Notes: a model not told the origin generated them from the sequence alone. 64,000 nucleotides of DNA from Lysobacter arenosi (GCF_016613475.2 NZ_CP071517.1:3162001-3226000), one strand, 5' to 3'; positions 53,886-64,000 are shown, counted from the stretch's first letter. Made by a program: numbers and translations.

Positions 53886-54244
53886 CTGTTCGGCGACGCG
53901 AGCATCGGTCCAAGCGGCGAGGTAGATCTGGACGTCCCGGGGGGGATCGCGGCCAACGGCGCTGGATGGCGCCGTTGGCCTGTTGCGCCTATTAGCCTAC
54001 CTCAGCAACCAGCGCGCATTGTGTTGGCTGCGAGCGGCCTCGACAGCGTCTGCTCGGCGCGCTTCAGCTGGACGACGACTTGGCCGATCCAGTTGCCGAG
54101 CCGTCGCCTCCCACTCGGTGCGTCTCTTGAGCTGTTCGGAGGCATCCTTGGCAAAGGGCGCGCCGGCCCGGCGAAGCGCCCAGCAGCGATCGTTGCAGCG
54201 CCGACCCGGCCGCCCCAAGGGGATTGGCCGGGCCGCCGTGCGGA
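53886..54244. other. end of the accessory region, no supported gene
   Basis: 359 nt. A minus-strand frame reading DASEQLKRRTEWEATARQ near 54120-54150 looks protein-like but has no start or family match; it may be a gene fragment. Confidence 0.35.
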
Positions 54245-56020
54245 TTACATCGACGTGGCTTTGACCGACACGCCCGTGAACGTGGCGGCACCCAGCACCT
54301 TTACGTAGTACGCGCCGGCGGCAGGTGCATTGATCGTGATCGTTTGGTTGTTGCCCGGGCGTTGCGATATCGCCTCGTAGCTGCTCGTGGTCGGCTCGCT
54401 CCCGTTCTTCGCCAACAGCTTCACCTGGCCGGTGCCACCGTAGGTGATGACGTTCAGGCGGGCCGTACCGGCCGCGACCGGGAACACATAGACGAAACCC
54501 TCGCCGGCATTGCCTCGCAGACCAGTGCGAGGCACACCATTGGTCAGCGGCTGGCCACCGGCGCGGGCGACCACGACGGCCGATCCGGCATCGACGATTC
54601 CAATGCCGAGGGGACGATCCGGCGCAATCGGGAACGGGCGCGCGGTCTGCTTCAGCAGTGCGGCAAGCTCCAGCGGCGACTTTGGCGTCGACAATGCGCT
54701 CTGCACGATCGCCGCCACGCCGGCGACATGCGGCGCCGCCATCGAAGTGCCGACCATGCCGCCGTAGCCGGCTTGTCCCGGCACCGTGGTGCCGAGGTTG
54801 ACGGTCGACCAGATGTAGCCCTGGTTCTGGTTGGCGCCATCGTTGACGCCACCGCCCGGCGCGGCGATATCGATTCGGGCGCCGTAGTTCGAATAGCTCG
54901 CACGCTTGCCGCTGATGCCGTTGGAGCCGACGGTGATGACGTTCTGGCAGTTGGCCGGTGTGTGGGAGATGGCATCGGTGTTCTGGTTGCCGGCCGCAAC
55001 TACTATGGTGGTGCCGCGCGCGACCGCGCTGTCGATCGCCGCCTGCGTGGCGACTTCGCAAGCGCCATTGCCCCCCAGGCTCATGTTGATCACTTCCGCC
55101 GGGTATTCGTTGTCGGGCACGCCCTCGACATGGCCGCCCGACGCCCAGACGATGGCATCGTTGATGTCGGAGTCGTAACCGCCGCAGTGGCCGAGCACGC
55201 GCACCGGGACGATCCTGGCGTCGAAGGCGACGCCGGCCATGCCGGCGCCGTTGTTGCTCACAGCCGCGACCGTGCCGCTGACGTGGGTGCCGTGCCAGGA
55301 GCTGCTCCGCGCCGGCGTGCCGGCGCCGCAGGCGTTGGCCGCGACCCAGTCGCCGGTGTCGGCACCGCCCGGCACGCGGCCGTCGGTAGCGCGACCGGAG
55401 ACTTCGTGATCGACGATGAAGTCATAGCCGGGCAGCAAGTTGCCGGCCAAGTCAGGATGCTCGGTGACGCCGGTATCAAGCACCGCCACGACCACGCCCT
55501 GGCCGGTGGCGCCACCGTCCCATGCTGGCTGCGCACCGGCGCCGCCTACCGGGTGGTTGTAGTGCCACTGGTGGCTGGCATAGAACGGGTCGTTCGGGAC
55601 GCCGGTCGGCTGGCGCAGCCGGTCCGGCACGATGTACTCGACCGCCGGATCGGCGGCGATGGCGAGCATGAAGTTCTGCGCTTCGACGCGGTCGAGCTTG
55701 CGCGACAAGCGCACCAGGTGCGCACCACTGGCCGCGAGGCGGCGCAGGTGGCGCGCGCGCGGTGCAGCGCCGGCGGCGCGCAGTACCGTGCGTGAGGCGA
55801 CGGAATCGAGCGTGCGCGTGAGTTGTGCTGCGTCGGACTGGGCGGCCGCGCCATTGCGGTACTTGACGATAAAGCGGTCATTGCTGCCGTCATCGTTGCC
55901 CAGCGCGCTGAAATCGGCGCGAATCAGCTTAGGTTGCGCCGGGCCGGCCGACAGCGCGGTGCCGGTGGCGCCGGCGACGATGGCGGCGGCGAGTGCCAGG
56001 GAAAGTGCCTTGTGCTGCAT
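54245..56020 (-). CDS. secreted S8 subtilisin-family serine protease with C-terminal PPC-like domain
   Basis: 591 aa. Signal peptide (to about 25), propeptide to about 150, then a subtilase catalytic domain with Asp in VAVLDTGV, His in WHGTHVSG and Ser in GTSMAAPHVAG. The last 120 residues (GEGFVYVFPVAAGTARLNV ... YYVKVLGAATFTGVSVKA) match a bacterial pre-peptidase C-terminal beta domain. Extracellular proteases of this type are common in Xanthomonas and Lysobacter. ATG 56020. Confidence 0.95.
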   Translation of the reverse strand: MQHKALSLALAAAIVAGATGTALSAGPAQPKLIRADFSALGNDDGSNDRFIVKYRNGAAAQSDAAQLTRTLDSVASRTVLRAAGAAPRARHLRRLAASGAHLVRLSRKLDRVEAQNFMLAIAADPAVEYIVPDRLRQPTGVPNDPFYASHQWHYNHPVGGAGAQPAWDGGATGQGVVVAVLDTGVTEHPDLAGNLLPGYDFIVDHEVSGRATDGRVPGGADTGDWVAANACGAGTPARSSSWHGTHVSGTVAAVSNNGAGMAGVAFDARIVPVRVLGHCGGYDSDINDAIVWASGGHVEGVPDNEYPAEVINMSLGGNGACEVATQAAIDSAVARGTTIVVAAGNQNTDAISHTPANCQNVITVGSNGISGKRASYSNYGARIDIAAPGGGVNDGANQNQGYIWSTVNLGTTVPGQAGYGGMVGTSMAAPHVAGVAAIVQSALSTPKSPLELAALLKQTARPFPIAPDRPLGIGIVDAGSAVVVARAGGQPLTNGVPRTGLRGNAGEGFVYVFPVAAGTARLNVITYGGTGQVKLLAKNGSEPTTSSYEAISQRPGNNQTITINAPAAGAYYVKVLGAATFTGVSVKATSM

Positions 56021-56113
56021 GAGAGTGTCCCGAAGAGATGAGGGTTGGAGCGTTCCCGCCCAGTGGCAGTCATGCCTGGGAACCGGGCACCGAGATCGCG
56101 GCGCCCGGCGCGA

Positions 56114-59059
56114 TCACCAGCTAAAGCCCGCGCCCGCGCCGACGCTGGAGTCGTCGCTGGTGAAGGCTGCGCCGGCGGAAACGCTGGCGCGGTTGTTGTT
56201 GAAGGCGCGCTGGTAGCCGACCGAGATGGCGGCTTCGCTTCCGTAGGTGCCGACGCCGACGCCGACACGGTTCACGCCCGACAGGCCGGAGGTGTTTGCG
56301 CTCATCTGCGCCATCGCCGCGCCCATCGCACCGACGCGCTGGATGCGCTCGTCGTTTTCGACGAGCCGCTCGCTGACCGTGTCCTGCCACTGGTCCATGG
56401 CCTGGAAGCGCGCGTCGGTGTACGCGTTGGCATCGTTCAGGGTGCGCGTTGCCTGCGCGCGCACCTGGGCGACGTTGGCGGCGTCGCTGTCCTGCGTACC
56501 TGCGGCAACGTTGGTCACCTGGCGTTGCGTGCCGGCGTTGCCGACCGATACGGTGTTGGCACGATCGGCGACCGCACCCTGTCCGATCGCCACCGCACCG
56601 GTCGCGTCCGCCTGCACCACCGCGCCCTGGCCCAGTGCCGTGCCGCTGGCCGCCTGCACCGACGCACTTTCGCCGATTGCCACCGCGTTGGTCGCTGCCG
56701 CCGCGACGCTGGCATTGGCACCCACCGCGGTGCTGCCGTCGGCCTCGACGCGGGCATTGCCGCCGATGGCGGTGTCGTTGGGGCCGGCCGCAAAGGCGCT
56801 GCTGCCCAGGGCAATGCCGTTGGCACCGTTGGCGGAAGCGTGTGAACCGACCGCCACGCCCTTGGTCCCCGCGCCGACCGTGGCCTTGTCGCTGCCATCG
56901 CCGACACCGTCCACCGAAATCAGGTCGACCTGCTGGACTGCGTTGCGCAGCGTGCCGATGTCGTTCTCGACGTCGGTCAGGCGGCCATCGACGCCATCGA
57001 CACGCGCATTGGTATCGGCCCAGGCCCTGCTCGACGCCGTCGACGCGGCCGTTGGTGTCAGCCAGGCCCTGCTCGACATCGTCGACGCGGGCATGGGTGT
57101 CGGCCAGGTCCTGGCTCACCGCATCAACCTGGCCCTGCATCCCGTCGATGCGGCCGTTGGTGTCGGCCAGGCCTTGTTCGACGCCGTCGACGCGGGTGTT
57201 GACGTCGGCCAGGCCCTGGCCAAGCTCGGCCGAGACCGCGTTGAGCTGGTTGACGTTGACCGCATCGGTGCCGTTTTTGCCCGCGGCGACATTGCTCAGC
57301 TGGCGCTCGCCGCCGACGCTGCCGATCGACACTTCGCCGACCGAGTTCTGGCCGGTGAGCAGGCCACTGCCGTCGGTGTAATTGCTCAGGGCACCCACGG
57401 TGGTCCGCGAACCTGCGCCCAGCGCCACCGAGTTGGCGAACGTCGCGCTGCTGTTGGGTCCCAGTGCCATCGCGTTGGCCGTCGTCGCGCTGACCAGGCT
57501 GTTGGCACCGAACGCGATCGAGTTGTCGCTGTTGCTGGTGCCGGTGGAGGTGCCTGCCACACGCGCGCATTCGCGCCCAGCGCCATCGCATTGGCCGCGT
57601 ACTGCACCTTCGCGTTGAAGCCCATCGCCACCGAGTTGACGGACTTGAGCTGGCTGAAGTCCAGAGAGTCGGCGACATACCCTGGCGCGGTCGGATCGCC
57701 GCCCGTACCGGGCTTTGCGACCGGCGCCACATCCTGGACGCCGGCACTGGTGCCCAGGGCCAGGCTCTGCACGCCAGCTGCGCTCGCGCTCGCACCGAGT
57801 GCGGTGGCGTTCTGGGTGGCGGCCGCGGCGGAACCGATGGCAGTGCCATTGGCGGTGAACAGGTATTCGCCGCTGAGGGTGGCCGGCGCGCCTGTCTGCC
57901 CGTAATAGGCCGTCATCGCCTTCTGGCCCATGACCGTGTTGTTGCTGCCCGGCGCAACGGCGCTGTAGCCGATGGCGATCGAGTTGGCGCCCACGCCAGG
58001 CTCGATCCGGAAGTTCTGGTGGTAGCCCGCCCAGTTGCCGATCGCAATCGCATTGTCATGGTAGGCATGCGCGTTCGCGCCCATAGCCACCGTGTTGTAA
58101 CCCTGTGCGACCGAAGCAAACCCGACGGCGACCTGGCCAGTGGCATCGACCGCAGTGTTGCTCTTGGCAACGTTCGTGTTTGCATGCAGCGGCAGGTAGC
58201 CGACCACCGTCGACAGCGCACCGATGGCGACACCGTTGCCACTTTTGGCCCACGCCTGGTTGCCGATCGCGGTGGCGTTGAATGCAGTTGCCTGTGCCCC
58301 CGTGCCCATCGCCATGGAACTCGGGCCTGACGAAAATGCGTTGACGCCCAAGGCCAGGGAGCCGGTGGCCTGAGCGTTTGCGCCGTTGCCGATGGCGGCG
58401 GCGCCTTCGCCGCTGCCCGTGCTGGCGCTACCGAGCGCGAGCGAATTCGGGCCGCTTGCGCTGCTGCCGGAACCGAACGCGGCGCTGGCCGTGCCGGTCG
58501 CGTTGCTGCTGCCACCGATGGCCGTGCTGTTGATGCCGTCGGCGATCGAACCGTAACCGTAAGCACTGCTGTTTAGTGCGTTGGCTGCGGCGTTGACGCC
58601 GCTGGCAGTGCTGTTGTCGCCCAGCGCGAAGGTGCCGGTGCCGAGCGCGACACTGTTGACGCCGCCGGCCCAGCTGTAGGCACCGAAGGCCGCACTGTTG
58701 TCGGCCTCGGCCAAGGCATAGGCGCCGTTGGCGGTGCTGTAGCTGCCAGCCGCGCCGCTGGCCGTGCCGACCGCGGTGGCGCCCAGGCCGCCCGCGTCGG
58801 CATCCGTGCCCAATGCGGTGCTCTCGTCACTGCTGGCCTGCGCACCGGCGCCGACGGCGGTGGAGCGCACGCCCGATGCGAGCGCGTTGGCGCCGCAGGC
58901 AACTGCCTGCGGATCAGTGGCCGAGCCAACCGGATTGCCCGAGGAATCGACGCAGAACGATTGTGCGTTGGCGAGTGCCGGGGCCAGGCCCAGCGCAAGG
59001 ACGGTGGCATGGGCCAGACGCGCGCAGCGCAGTCGGCCCGCAGCGGGATGCAGAGTCAT
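56114..59059 (-). pseudogene. YadA-type trimeric autotransporter adhesin, two frameshifts
   Basis: About 980 aa if repaired. Signal peptide (MTLHPAAGRLRCARLAHATV ... ANA), a head of many 14-residue YadA/Hia head repeats (SxAxGxxA type, e.g. NSAAFGAYSWAGGVNSVALG), a neck (GERQLSNVAAGKNGTDAVN), a coiled-coil stalk built of ADTNGRVDGVEQG-like repeats, a second head/neck, and a C-terminal four-strand YadA anchor ending GAGFSW. Frame changes occur at about 57557 (one G lost) and 57020 (one base gained); they nearly cancel, and all segments remain homologous. Either two sequencing indels or a recently inactivated gene. ATG 59059 with GGAGAAG upstream. Confidence 0.88.
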
Positions 59060-59241
59060 GTTCTTCTCCGACGACTAGGCCGCATGGGGCCTTGTCGGGT
59101 TGCGGTTGCAGGATGTTCAACGGGGCATGCGTCACGATTCCCTAGGACGCATGCCCGCAGCCTAGGCAGCCGGTTACAACGTGGATTTGATCGTCGGTGC
59201 CAAGGTTTGACCACGCGTTCCAGCCGCACGCCTGAACAGGC

Positions 59242-60276
59242 TCATGGCCGCAGCTCGGATGCCCGCACCTGGCCCGGCGTCATCCCGAAGCGGCGTTTGA
59301 ACAAGCGCGTGAAGGCGTGCAGGTCGAGGAAGCCGTGCTGGAACGCAACCTGGCCGATGTTGACCTGAGCCGACGCGGTCGCCAGCGCGGCGCGGCAGCG
59401 CAGCAGGCGCCACTCGCGCAGATAGCCCAGCACGGTCAGCGATCTGGCGGAGAACAGGCGGTACAGCGAGGTGCGCGAGCATCCCACTGCCGCGGCCACT
59501 TCGTCGACAGACAGGTCGGGGCGGCGGAAATGCGTCTGCAGGTACAGCTGTGCCTTTGCCAGCAGGATGTCGTGGCCGGCCAGTGCCTCACTTTGGCCGG
59601 CGCCATGGTCACGCAATCCCAGCACCGTCAGCTCCACCAAGGCCTCGAGGACACGCTCGCACGCGGCGGCGTCCAGTTCGCTGCCGCGCGCAGCAAGCAG
59701 GCGTAGCTGCGACTTGAGCGCGTTCGACAGCACCGGGTCATCGATCGGCATCACCGCCCGCCCGGGTCGCCTCGAGGCCGTACCCGGCAAGTCCAGCTTG
59801 CTGCGTTCGGGCAATTGCAGGCACAAGTCGGAATGCGCGCTCCATTCGGCCTGTTTCACCGCCGCCGTGTCGAGAACGAACAGATCGCCCTGTCCCACTT
59901 CGGATTGGCTGTCTCGCGCATGGGCACTGATGCGCGCCTGGCCCGAGAGCAGGAACACCAGGCGGATGCGGCCTTGCGCAGCGTCAAAAGGACGCACACG
60001 CGCGGCGGCGGCGCGGCTGTGCAGGAAGCGGACATCGCCCTCGCCCCAGGCACTGTACTCGCCGACGAACTGGTGGGCCTTCTCCACGCCGGGCTGGAGC
60101 TGCAGGTCCCAGTTGTAACGTTCGCGCGAGATCGCCCGCCATTGCTCGAAGGTGAACCGGCCCGAAGCCTCGCCGGGCCTGTTGCCGATGCCATCGACGG
60201 GGCAGTCCGCTGCCCGCGTGGACGAGACCGGCCGGGGCGATCGGCGTCGAGAGTGGGATCTGGTCTTGTCGGACAT
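59242..60276 (-). CDS. AraC-family transcriptional regulator
   Basis: 344 aa from ATG 60276 (GCGGGA upstream; ATG 60318 is an alternative). N-terminal cupin-like sensor (VRFLHSRAAAARVRPFDA ... GDLFVLDT) as in AraC-binding-like domains, C-terminal double helix-turn-helix (VDEVAAAVGCSRTSLYRLFS, IGQVAFQHGFLDLHAFTRLF). Divergent from the second AraC-type gene; upstream of the autotransporter on the same strand, which it might control. Confidence 0.9.
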   Translation of the reverse strand: MSDKTRSHSRRRSPRPVSSTRAADCPVDGIGNRPGEASGRFTFEQWRAISRERYNWDLQLQPGVEKAHQFVGEYSAWGEGDVRFLHSRAAAARVRPFDAAQGRIRLVFLLSGQARISAHARDSQSEVGQGDLFVLDTAAVKQAEWSAHSDLCLQLPERSKLDLPGTASRRPGRAVMPIDDPVLSNALKSQLRLLAARGSELDAAACERVLEALVELTVLGLRDHGAGQSEALAGHDILLAKAQLYLQTHFRRPDLSVDEVAAAVGCSRTSLYRLFSARSLTVLGYLREWRLLRCRAALATASAQVNIGQVAFQHGFLDLHAFTRLFKRRFGMTPGQVRASELRP

Positions 60277-60420
60277 CGGATGTCCCGCCGCAATGCCACC
60301 GCCTGGGCGAGTCGGCATGCGCGGGTTGCAGGGGCTAGGGAGCCACGGGCTCGGCAGCGCCGATTACCGCAGCTTCCAACCCGGCTGGCTTGGCCTGGCG
60401 CGTCAGCGAGTTGGCATCAC

Positions 60421-61494
60421 GTGACAATCATCGGAAAATGTTTATCTGCTTGCGTTTCGCCATTGCTGCTTGCCTTGAACCACGCCGGCCCCCTGATCCG
60501 CATCTCCTCGCTGGCCCGATACCGTGAGCTCGTCCGCGAGCTCGGCGGGCACCCGGAAGCGTTCCTGCGCGAGTTCAACATCGCGCCTGAGCTGCTCGAC
60601 GTCCATCACGCGATGATCCCGATGCAATCGATGGTGCAACTGTTCGAACTGACGGCGTCGCAACTGGACTGCGCGGATTTCGGCCTGCGCCTTTCGGCGC
60701 AGCAGGACTGGAACGTCATCGGCCCCGTCTCCCTGATCGCGCGAAACGCACCCGACGTCGGCGCTGCCCTGGACGACTTCGCCCGATTCGTGGGTTTCTA
60801 CAGCGCCGGCACCATCATCGCGCTGGACCGTACCGACCCGGCCGCACCACGCTTGACCTACCGTTTCGAACTCGGCCGTGAGATCACGCGCCATCGGCAG
60901 ACCGTCGAACGCGCCCTGGGCGTGATGCACAACACCATGGCCCTGCTGCTGGACGACAGAGCCTTCCATGCCCAGGCGGTGCTGTTCCGCCACGGAGCCG
61001 CATTGCCGCTGCAGCGCTACCGGAAGCACTTCAAGACAAATGTCCTGTTCGGCCAGGAGGTGGACGGCCTGGTCCTGCATCCGGCGCAGATCATCCGTCC
61101 GATATCCCAGCACAACCGCATGATGCGGGAATTCCTCATCGACTTTGTCAGCAGTGCAATGTCGCGCCACCCGCGTACCGTCCGCGAGCTAGTGACAGCG
61201 GCTATCGACCGCCTGCTCCCGACCGGACGCTGTACGCTGCACGCCGTGGCCGAGCAGCTCGCGCGGCGTGAACGAACGTTGCAACGGCAGCTGGCGAACG
61301 AAGGCGTGACCTTCGAGCAAGTGGTCGACGCGGTGCGGCGCGACTGGTCGGAGTCATACCTGGCCGAACTGGCCATGCCGATCGCGCAGATCGCCGGGCT
61401 GCTGGGCTATGGCGAGCAGAGTTCGTACAACCGCGCCTGTCGGCGCTGGTTCGGCCAGACCCCGCTGGAAAGGCGCAGGGCGCTATTGGGCTAG
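60421..61494 (+). CDS. AraC-family regulator with PF12625-type sensor domain
   Basis: 357 aa from GTG 60421; the true start may lie later, since the family domain begins at IRISSLARYRELVRELGG. The N-terminal arabinose-binding-like domain (PF12625 type) spans to about 230 (FGLRLSAQQDWNVIGPVSL), followed by the AraC DNA-binding region (HAVAEQLARRERTLQRQLA, IAQIAGLLGYGEQSSYNRA). This type (OruR/ArgR/Rv1395-like) often regulates nearby metabolic genes. Divergent from the AraC gene at 59242. Confidence 0.88.
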   Translation: MTIIGKCLSACVSPLLLALNHAGPLIRISSLARYRELVRELGGHPEAFLREFNIAPELLDVHHAMIPMQSMVQLFELTASQLDCADFGLRLSAQQDWNVIGPVSLIARNAPDVGAALDDFARFVGFYSAGTIIALDRTDPAAPRLTYRFELGREITRHRQTVERALGVMHNTMALLLDDRAFHAQAVLFRHGAALPLQRYRKHFKTNVLFGQEVDGLVLHPAQIIRPISQHNRMMREFLIDFVSSAMSRHPRTVRELVTAAIDRLLPTGRCTLHAVAEQLARRERTLQRQLANEGVTFEQVVDAVRRDWSESYLAELAMPIAQIAGLLGYGEQSSYNRACRRWFGQTPLERRRALLG

Positions 61495-61938
61495 ACGCTA
61501 TCGGACCCACCCCTATAGCCGCAGTTCCTCTTCGACCGCGAGGTTCTCCTGCGCGAGCGAGCGTTGCCGCCGCGACCAGGCGCCCGGAAGCGAAGAAACC
61601 GGTAGCAAGTACTTGCGCGCCGGTTCCGCCGGCATCGGTGCGCAGTGGGGCAGGTGGAAGCCCTGCAGCGGCAGGCGCACTAATTCGGAGATTCCAGGTA
61701 GAGCCCGACCAAGCCTGGTCCGCCCGACTGCCGATGCTTCTGGCCGTTAGCGGTCTTTGAAGCGGCTGAGGCCGGAGATGGTTGTCCCGACCGCTTCCGA
61801 CCCGAAACGGACGCTGCGGCCATCGGCATTCGGCCTCCGCTGGGTCGTGACGACGGCGTGACCAAGGTCCATGAAGGGCCCACCTAGGATCACGCTCCGA
61901 ACTCCGGTTTCCCTGCGCTGGGTTCTCAAGGAGGGCTC
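61495..61938. other. intergenic region upstream of the outer-membrane gene
   Basis: 444 nt with several short open frames but none with family similarity. Presumably the promoter region of the 61939 gene. Confidence 0.4.
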
Positions 61939-62745
61939 ATGCATTCTCGGCGACTCGCAACATGGCTCGCGGCCGTCACCATGCTGGCCTTACCGAAGGC
62001 ATACGCCCAGGACGCGGATGAGTTAGCCAAGCAGCTTTCCAACCCGATCGCCAGCCTGATCAGTGTCCCTTTGCAGTTCAACTATGACGATGGCATCGGG
62101 CCAACCGATGACGGAAGCAAGAGCTACGTCAACGTGCAGCCGGTGATTCCAGTCTCGATTGGCGAGAACTGGAACATGATCTCGCGCACGATCATTCCGA
62201 TCGTGTACCAGGAGGACATCTTCCCCGGAGCGGGCAGCCAGTTCGGCACGGGTGATGTTCTGCAGAGCCTCTTCTTCTCGCCAAAGGCATTGACGGCGTC
62301 TGGCTGGACATGGGGCGTGGGCCCCGCCTTGCTACTGCCAACGGCCAGCGATGATCTCCTGGGCTCAGACAAATGGGGCGCCGGGCCCACCGCCGTTGGG
62401 TTGAAACAGACTGCGTCGGGTTGGACGTATGGCGCGCTGGTGAACCACATCTGGTCGTTCGCGGGTGACGACGATCGTTCCGACATCAGCTCCACCTTCC
62501 TCCAGCCGTTCCTGGCGAAAGGACTTGGCCAGGGACGGACGCTGTCGCTCAACCTGGAGTCGACTTACGACTGGAAGGCCGAGCAATGGACGGTGCCTAT
62601 CAACCTCGGATACTCCAAGGTCAGCAAAATCGGGACGCAACTGGTGAGCTACCAGGGCGGCGTCCGCTACTACGTCGAGGCGCCCGACAGCGGCGCCGAA
62701 TGGGGGCTGCGCTTCACCTTCACCTTGCTTTACCCGGCGAAGTAA
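61939..62745 (+). CDS. outer membrane beta-barrel protein (phenol MetA-pathway-like transporter family)
   Basis: 268 aa. Signal peptide to AYAQD, then a barrel of alternating strands (ASLISVPLQFNYDDGIGP, YVNVQPVIPVSIGENWN, LVSYQGGVRYYVEAPD) ending RFTFTLLYPAK. GGAGGGCTC precedes the ATG. The profile resembles the MetA/phenol-degradation outer-membrane family often annotated simply as transporter. It lies 40 nt upstream of the DUF1254 lipoprotein gene, probably one operon. Confidence 0.8.
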   Translation: MHSRRLATWLAAVTMLALPKAYAQDADELAKQLSNPIASLISVPLQFNYDDGIGPTDDGSKSYVNVQPVIPVSIGENWNMISRTIIPIVYQEDIFPGAGSQFGTGDVLQSLFFSPKALTASGWTWGVGPALLLPTASDDLLGSDKWGAGPTAVGLKQTASGWTYGALVNHIWSFAGDDDRSDISSTFLQPFLAKGLGQGRTLSLNLESTYDWKAEQWTVPINLGYSKVSKIGTQLVSYQGGVRYYVEAPDSGAEWGLRFTFTLLYPAK

Positions 62746-62785
62746 ATGCTGTGCGCTTGGCGCGCCCGCCAGCGAGGACATGACC

Positions 62786-64000
62786 ATGAGCCGCGTCGAT
62801 GACCGTTCCGCTCCGTTGCGCACGATCCTGCTGATCGCGGCGCTCGTCATGATCACCACGCCCGGCTGCAACAGGTCCGACGCTCCCACCGCGCAGAGCC
62901 CAAAACCTTCCGCCGCCCCGGCCGCTGATGCCGAGCAGCCGACTGATCAGGAGATCGTTGACGCCTGGTCCTATTTGTACGGGCGCTACCTGGTGCTGCA
63001 GCAGGAAGACCACGACATCAACGTCGAGAAGGTCGGCTTCAACAAGATCAAGTACAACCCCCTCGGCTCGGCGCAGTTCGTCAATCCCAACATGGACGTC
63101 GCCTACCTAGAAGCCTGGATCGCGGTGGACAAGGACCACGCGGTGGTCCTCAACGTGCCGAAGGTGACTGGTCGCTACTACACGGCGCAGCTGCTCGATG
63201 GCTGGGGCGAGGTCATCGCCAATATCAACGAGCGCACCTATCCCGACCACCCCAACGGCAAGTTCGCGCTGGTGCTGAAGGGTTCCAACCCACCGGTGCC
63301 GACCGATGCGGTCAAGATCGAGTTGCCGGCCGCGAAGGCGAAGCTGCTTGCCAGAGTGGAACTCAAGGACAGCCCGGCCCAGGCCAAGAAGCTACAGGAG
63401 CAGTTCACGCTGGAGGTGCCGGAAGGCATCCAGATCGAACCCCCGCTGGCGATATCGGAGTTCACTCCCGCCAAACCGATCGGCGTCGAGATCTTCGACA
63501 ATGTATCAGGCGTGCTGGAGACCTACCCCGACCGCATGCCCAAGGCCCCGCAGTACCAGGCCCTGGCCGAGAAGATCGCCGCCTACCTCAAGGCCAATCC
63601 GCAGGCGCGCGATAGCGTAGCCTCGATCGTGAACGAACGCGCCGTGCCGGAGTTCCTGCAGCGCATCAAGGGCTTCGGCACGCAAAAGGGCGGTTGGTCC
63701 GTGACCTACGCAGCCGGCAAGTTTGGCAACGACGTCGCCGCCCGCGATGTCATCAACTATGGCGGCCTGTGGGCCAACACCGCCGACGAAGCGCTGTACT
63801 TCATCGGGTTGACCGACAGCGAGATGCGCCCGCTCGATGGCAGCAAGACCTACGAGATCCGCTTCCCCAAGGGCGGCATGCCCGATTCTCAGGTCAATGC
63901 GTTCTGGTCGGTGACGGCCTACAGCGTGCCGGACTTCCGCGTCGTGCCCAACCCGCTCAAGCGCTACAACCTCAACAACATCTCGCGCCTAAAGGCCAAC
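62786..64000 (+). CDS. DUF1254/DUF1214 lipoprotein, 3' end outside window
   Basis: At least 405 aa; no stop before the window end. ATG 62786 has GAGG 8 nt upstream (ATG 62780 is too close). Lipoprotein signal with TTPGC, Pro/Ala linker, then DUF1254 (NPNMDVAYLEAWIAVDKD, VTGRYYTAQLLDGWGE) and the beginning of DUF1214 (GGLWANTADEALYFIGLTD, YEIRFPKGGMPDSQVNAFWS). These proteins are common next to outer-membrane transporters; their biochemical role is unknown. Confidence 0.9.
   Translation, partial: MSRVDDRSAPLRTILLIAALVMITTPGCNRSDAPTAQSPKPSAAPAADAEQPTDQEIVDAWSYLYGRYLVLQQEDHDINVEKVGFNKIKYNPLGSAQFVNPNMDVAYLEAWIAVDKDHAVVLNVPKVTGRYYTAQLLDGWGEVIANINERTYPDHPNGKFALVLKGSNPPVPTDAVKIELPAAKAKLLARVELKDSPAQAKKLQEQFTLEVPEGIQIEPPLAISEFTPAKPIGVEIFDNVSGVLETYPDRMPKAPQYQALAEKIAAYLKANPQARDSVASIVNERAVPEFLQRIKGFGTQKGGWSVTYAAGKFGNDVAARDVINYGGLWANTADEALYFIGLTDSEMRPLDGSKTYEIRFPKGGMPDSQVNAFWSVTAYSVPDFRVVPNPLKRYNLNNISRLKAN

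Noticed and set aside
57015..58900. Periodic repeats resembling a CRISPR or satellite array
   Set aside because: They are coding repeats of the YadA-type head and stalk; there are no spacer-like unique segments of fixed length and no cas genes.

Overview
This is a GC-rich gammaproteobacterial chromosome segment. Gene content points to the Xanthomonadaceae/Lysobacteraceae (Lysobacter-like): rhodanese-secB-gpsA order, two Ax21-family outer membrane proteins, an oleABCD olefin/beta-lactone pathway, ubiJ-ubiB, a LysR-aceB-aceA glyoxylate block, and a family-typical putative peptide-modification locus. Placement rests on protein recognition only; the window has no rRNA and no complete tRNA.

Layout. 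1-4.4 kb: small secreted protein, rhodanese, secB, gpsA, then two Ax21-like porin-fold genes on the minus strand. 4.6-9.8 kb: a very large BvgS-type hybrid histidine kinase divergent from a NarL/FixJ response regulator. 10-15.8 kb: chaperone-usher fimbrial operon (two pilins, chaperone, usher, two-domain adhesin). 15.8-20.7 kb: trmL, an SDR, a frameshifted two-unit M16 zinc protease and a DUF4156 lipoprotein. 20.8-29.6 kb: ole genes, with oleA split from oleBCD by three minus-strand genes (alcohol dehydrogenase, vanadium-haloperoxidase-like protein, membrane protein) and a YkgJ-type gene opposite the oleB-oleC gap. 29.6-34.6 kb: DUF1328, ubiJ, ubiB, DUF559, truC, arfB, acyltransferase. 34.6-38.7 kb: LysR regulator and glyoxylate bypass.

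38.9-45.4 kb is the most interesting stretch. It holds a cNMP-binding/GGDEF protein, a class III cyclase-TPR protein, an NHLP/Nif11-like precursor peptide on the opposite strand, a SagB-like FMN dehydrogenase, and two tandem secreted four-cysteine paralogues. This looks like a RiPP-type peptide maturation system wired to second messengers. A CRP-like palindrome lies between the precursor and the dehydrogenase.

45.4-54.2 kb is an accessory, decayed region. It starts at a comM gene that has lost its N-terminal two thirds and carries small orphan genes, an orphan MbcA/ParS-type antitoxin, a 3' tRNA fragment with att-like features, dispersed palindromes, a duplicated gene fragment, a sensor kinase, a FAS1 protein and a lone receiver domain. 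54.2-64 kb: secreted subtilisin, a YadA-type trimeric autotransporter (two compensating frameshifts), two divergent AraC-type regulators, an outer membrane protein and a DUF1254/DUF1214 lipoprotein cut by the window end.

The three frameshifts seen in otherwise well-conserved long genes all sit in short G/C runs, so sequencing indels are a live alternative to real pseudogenes. C/G-rich inverted repeats recur after plus-strand genes; one is read through as the N-terminus of truC.
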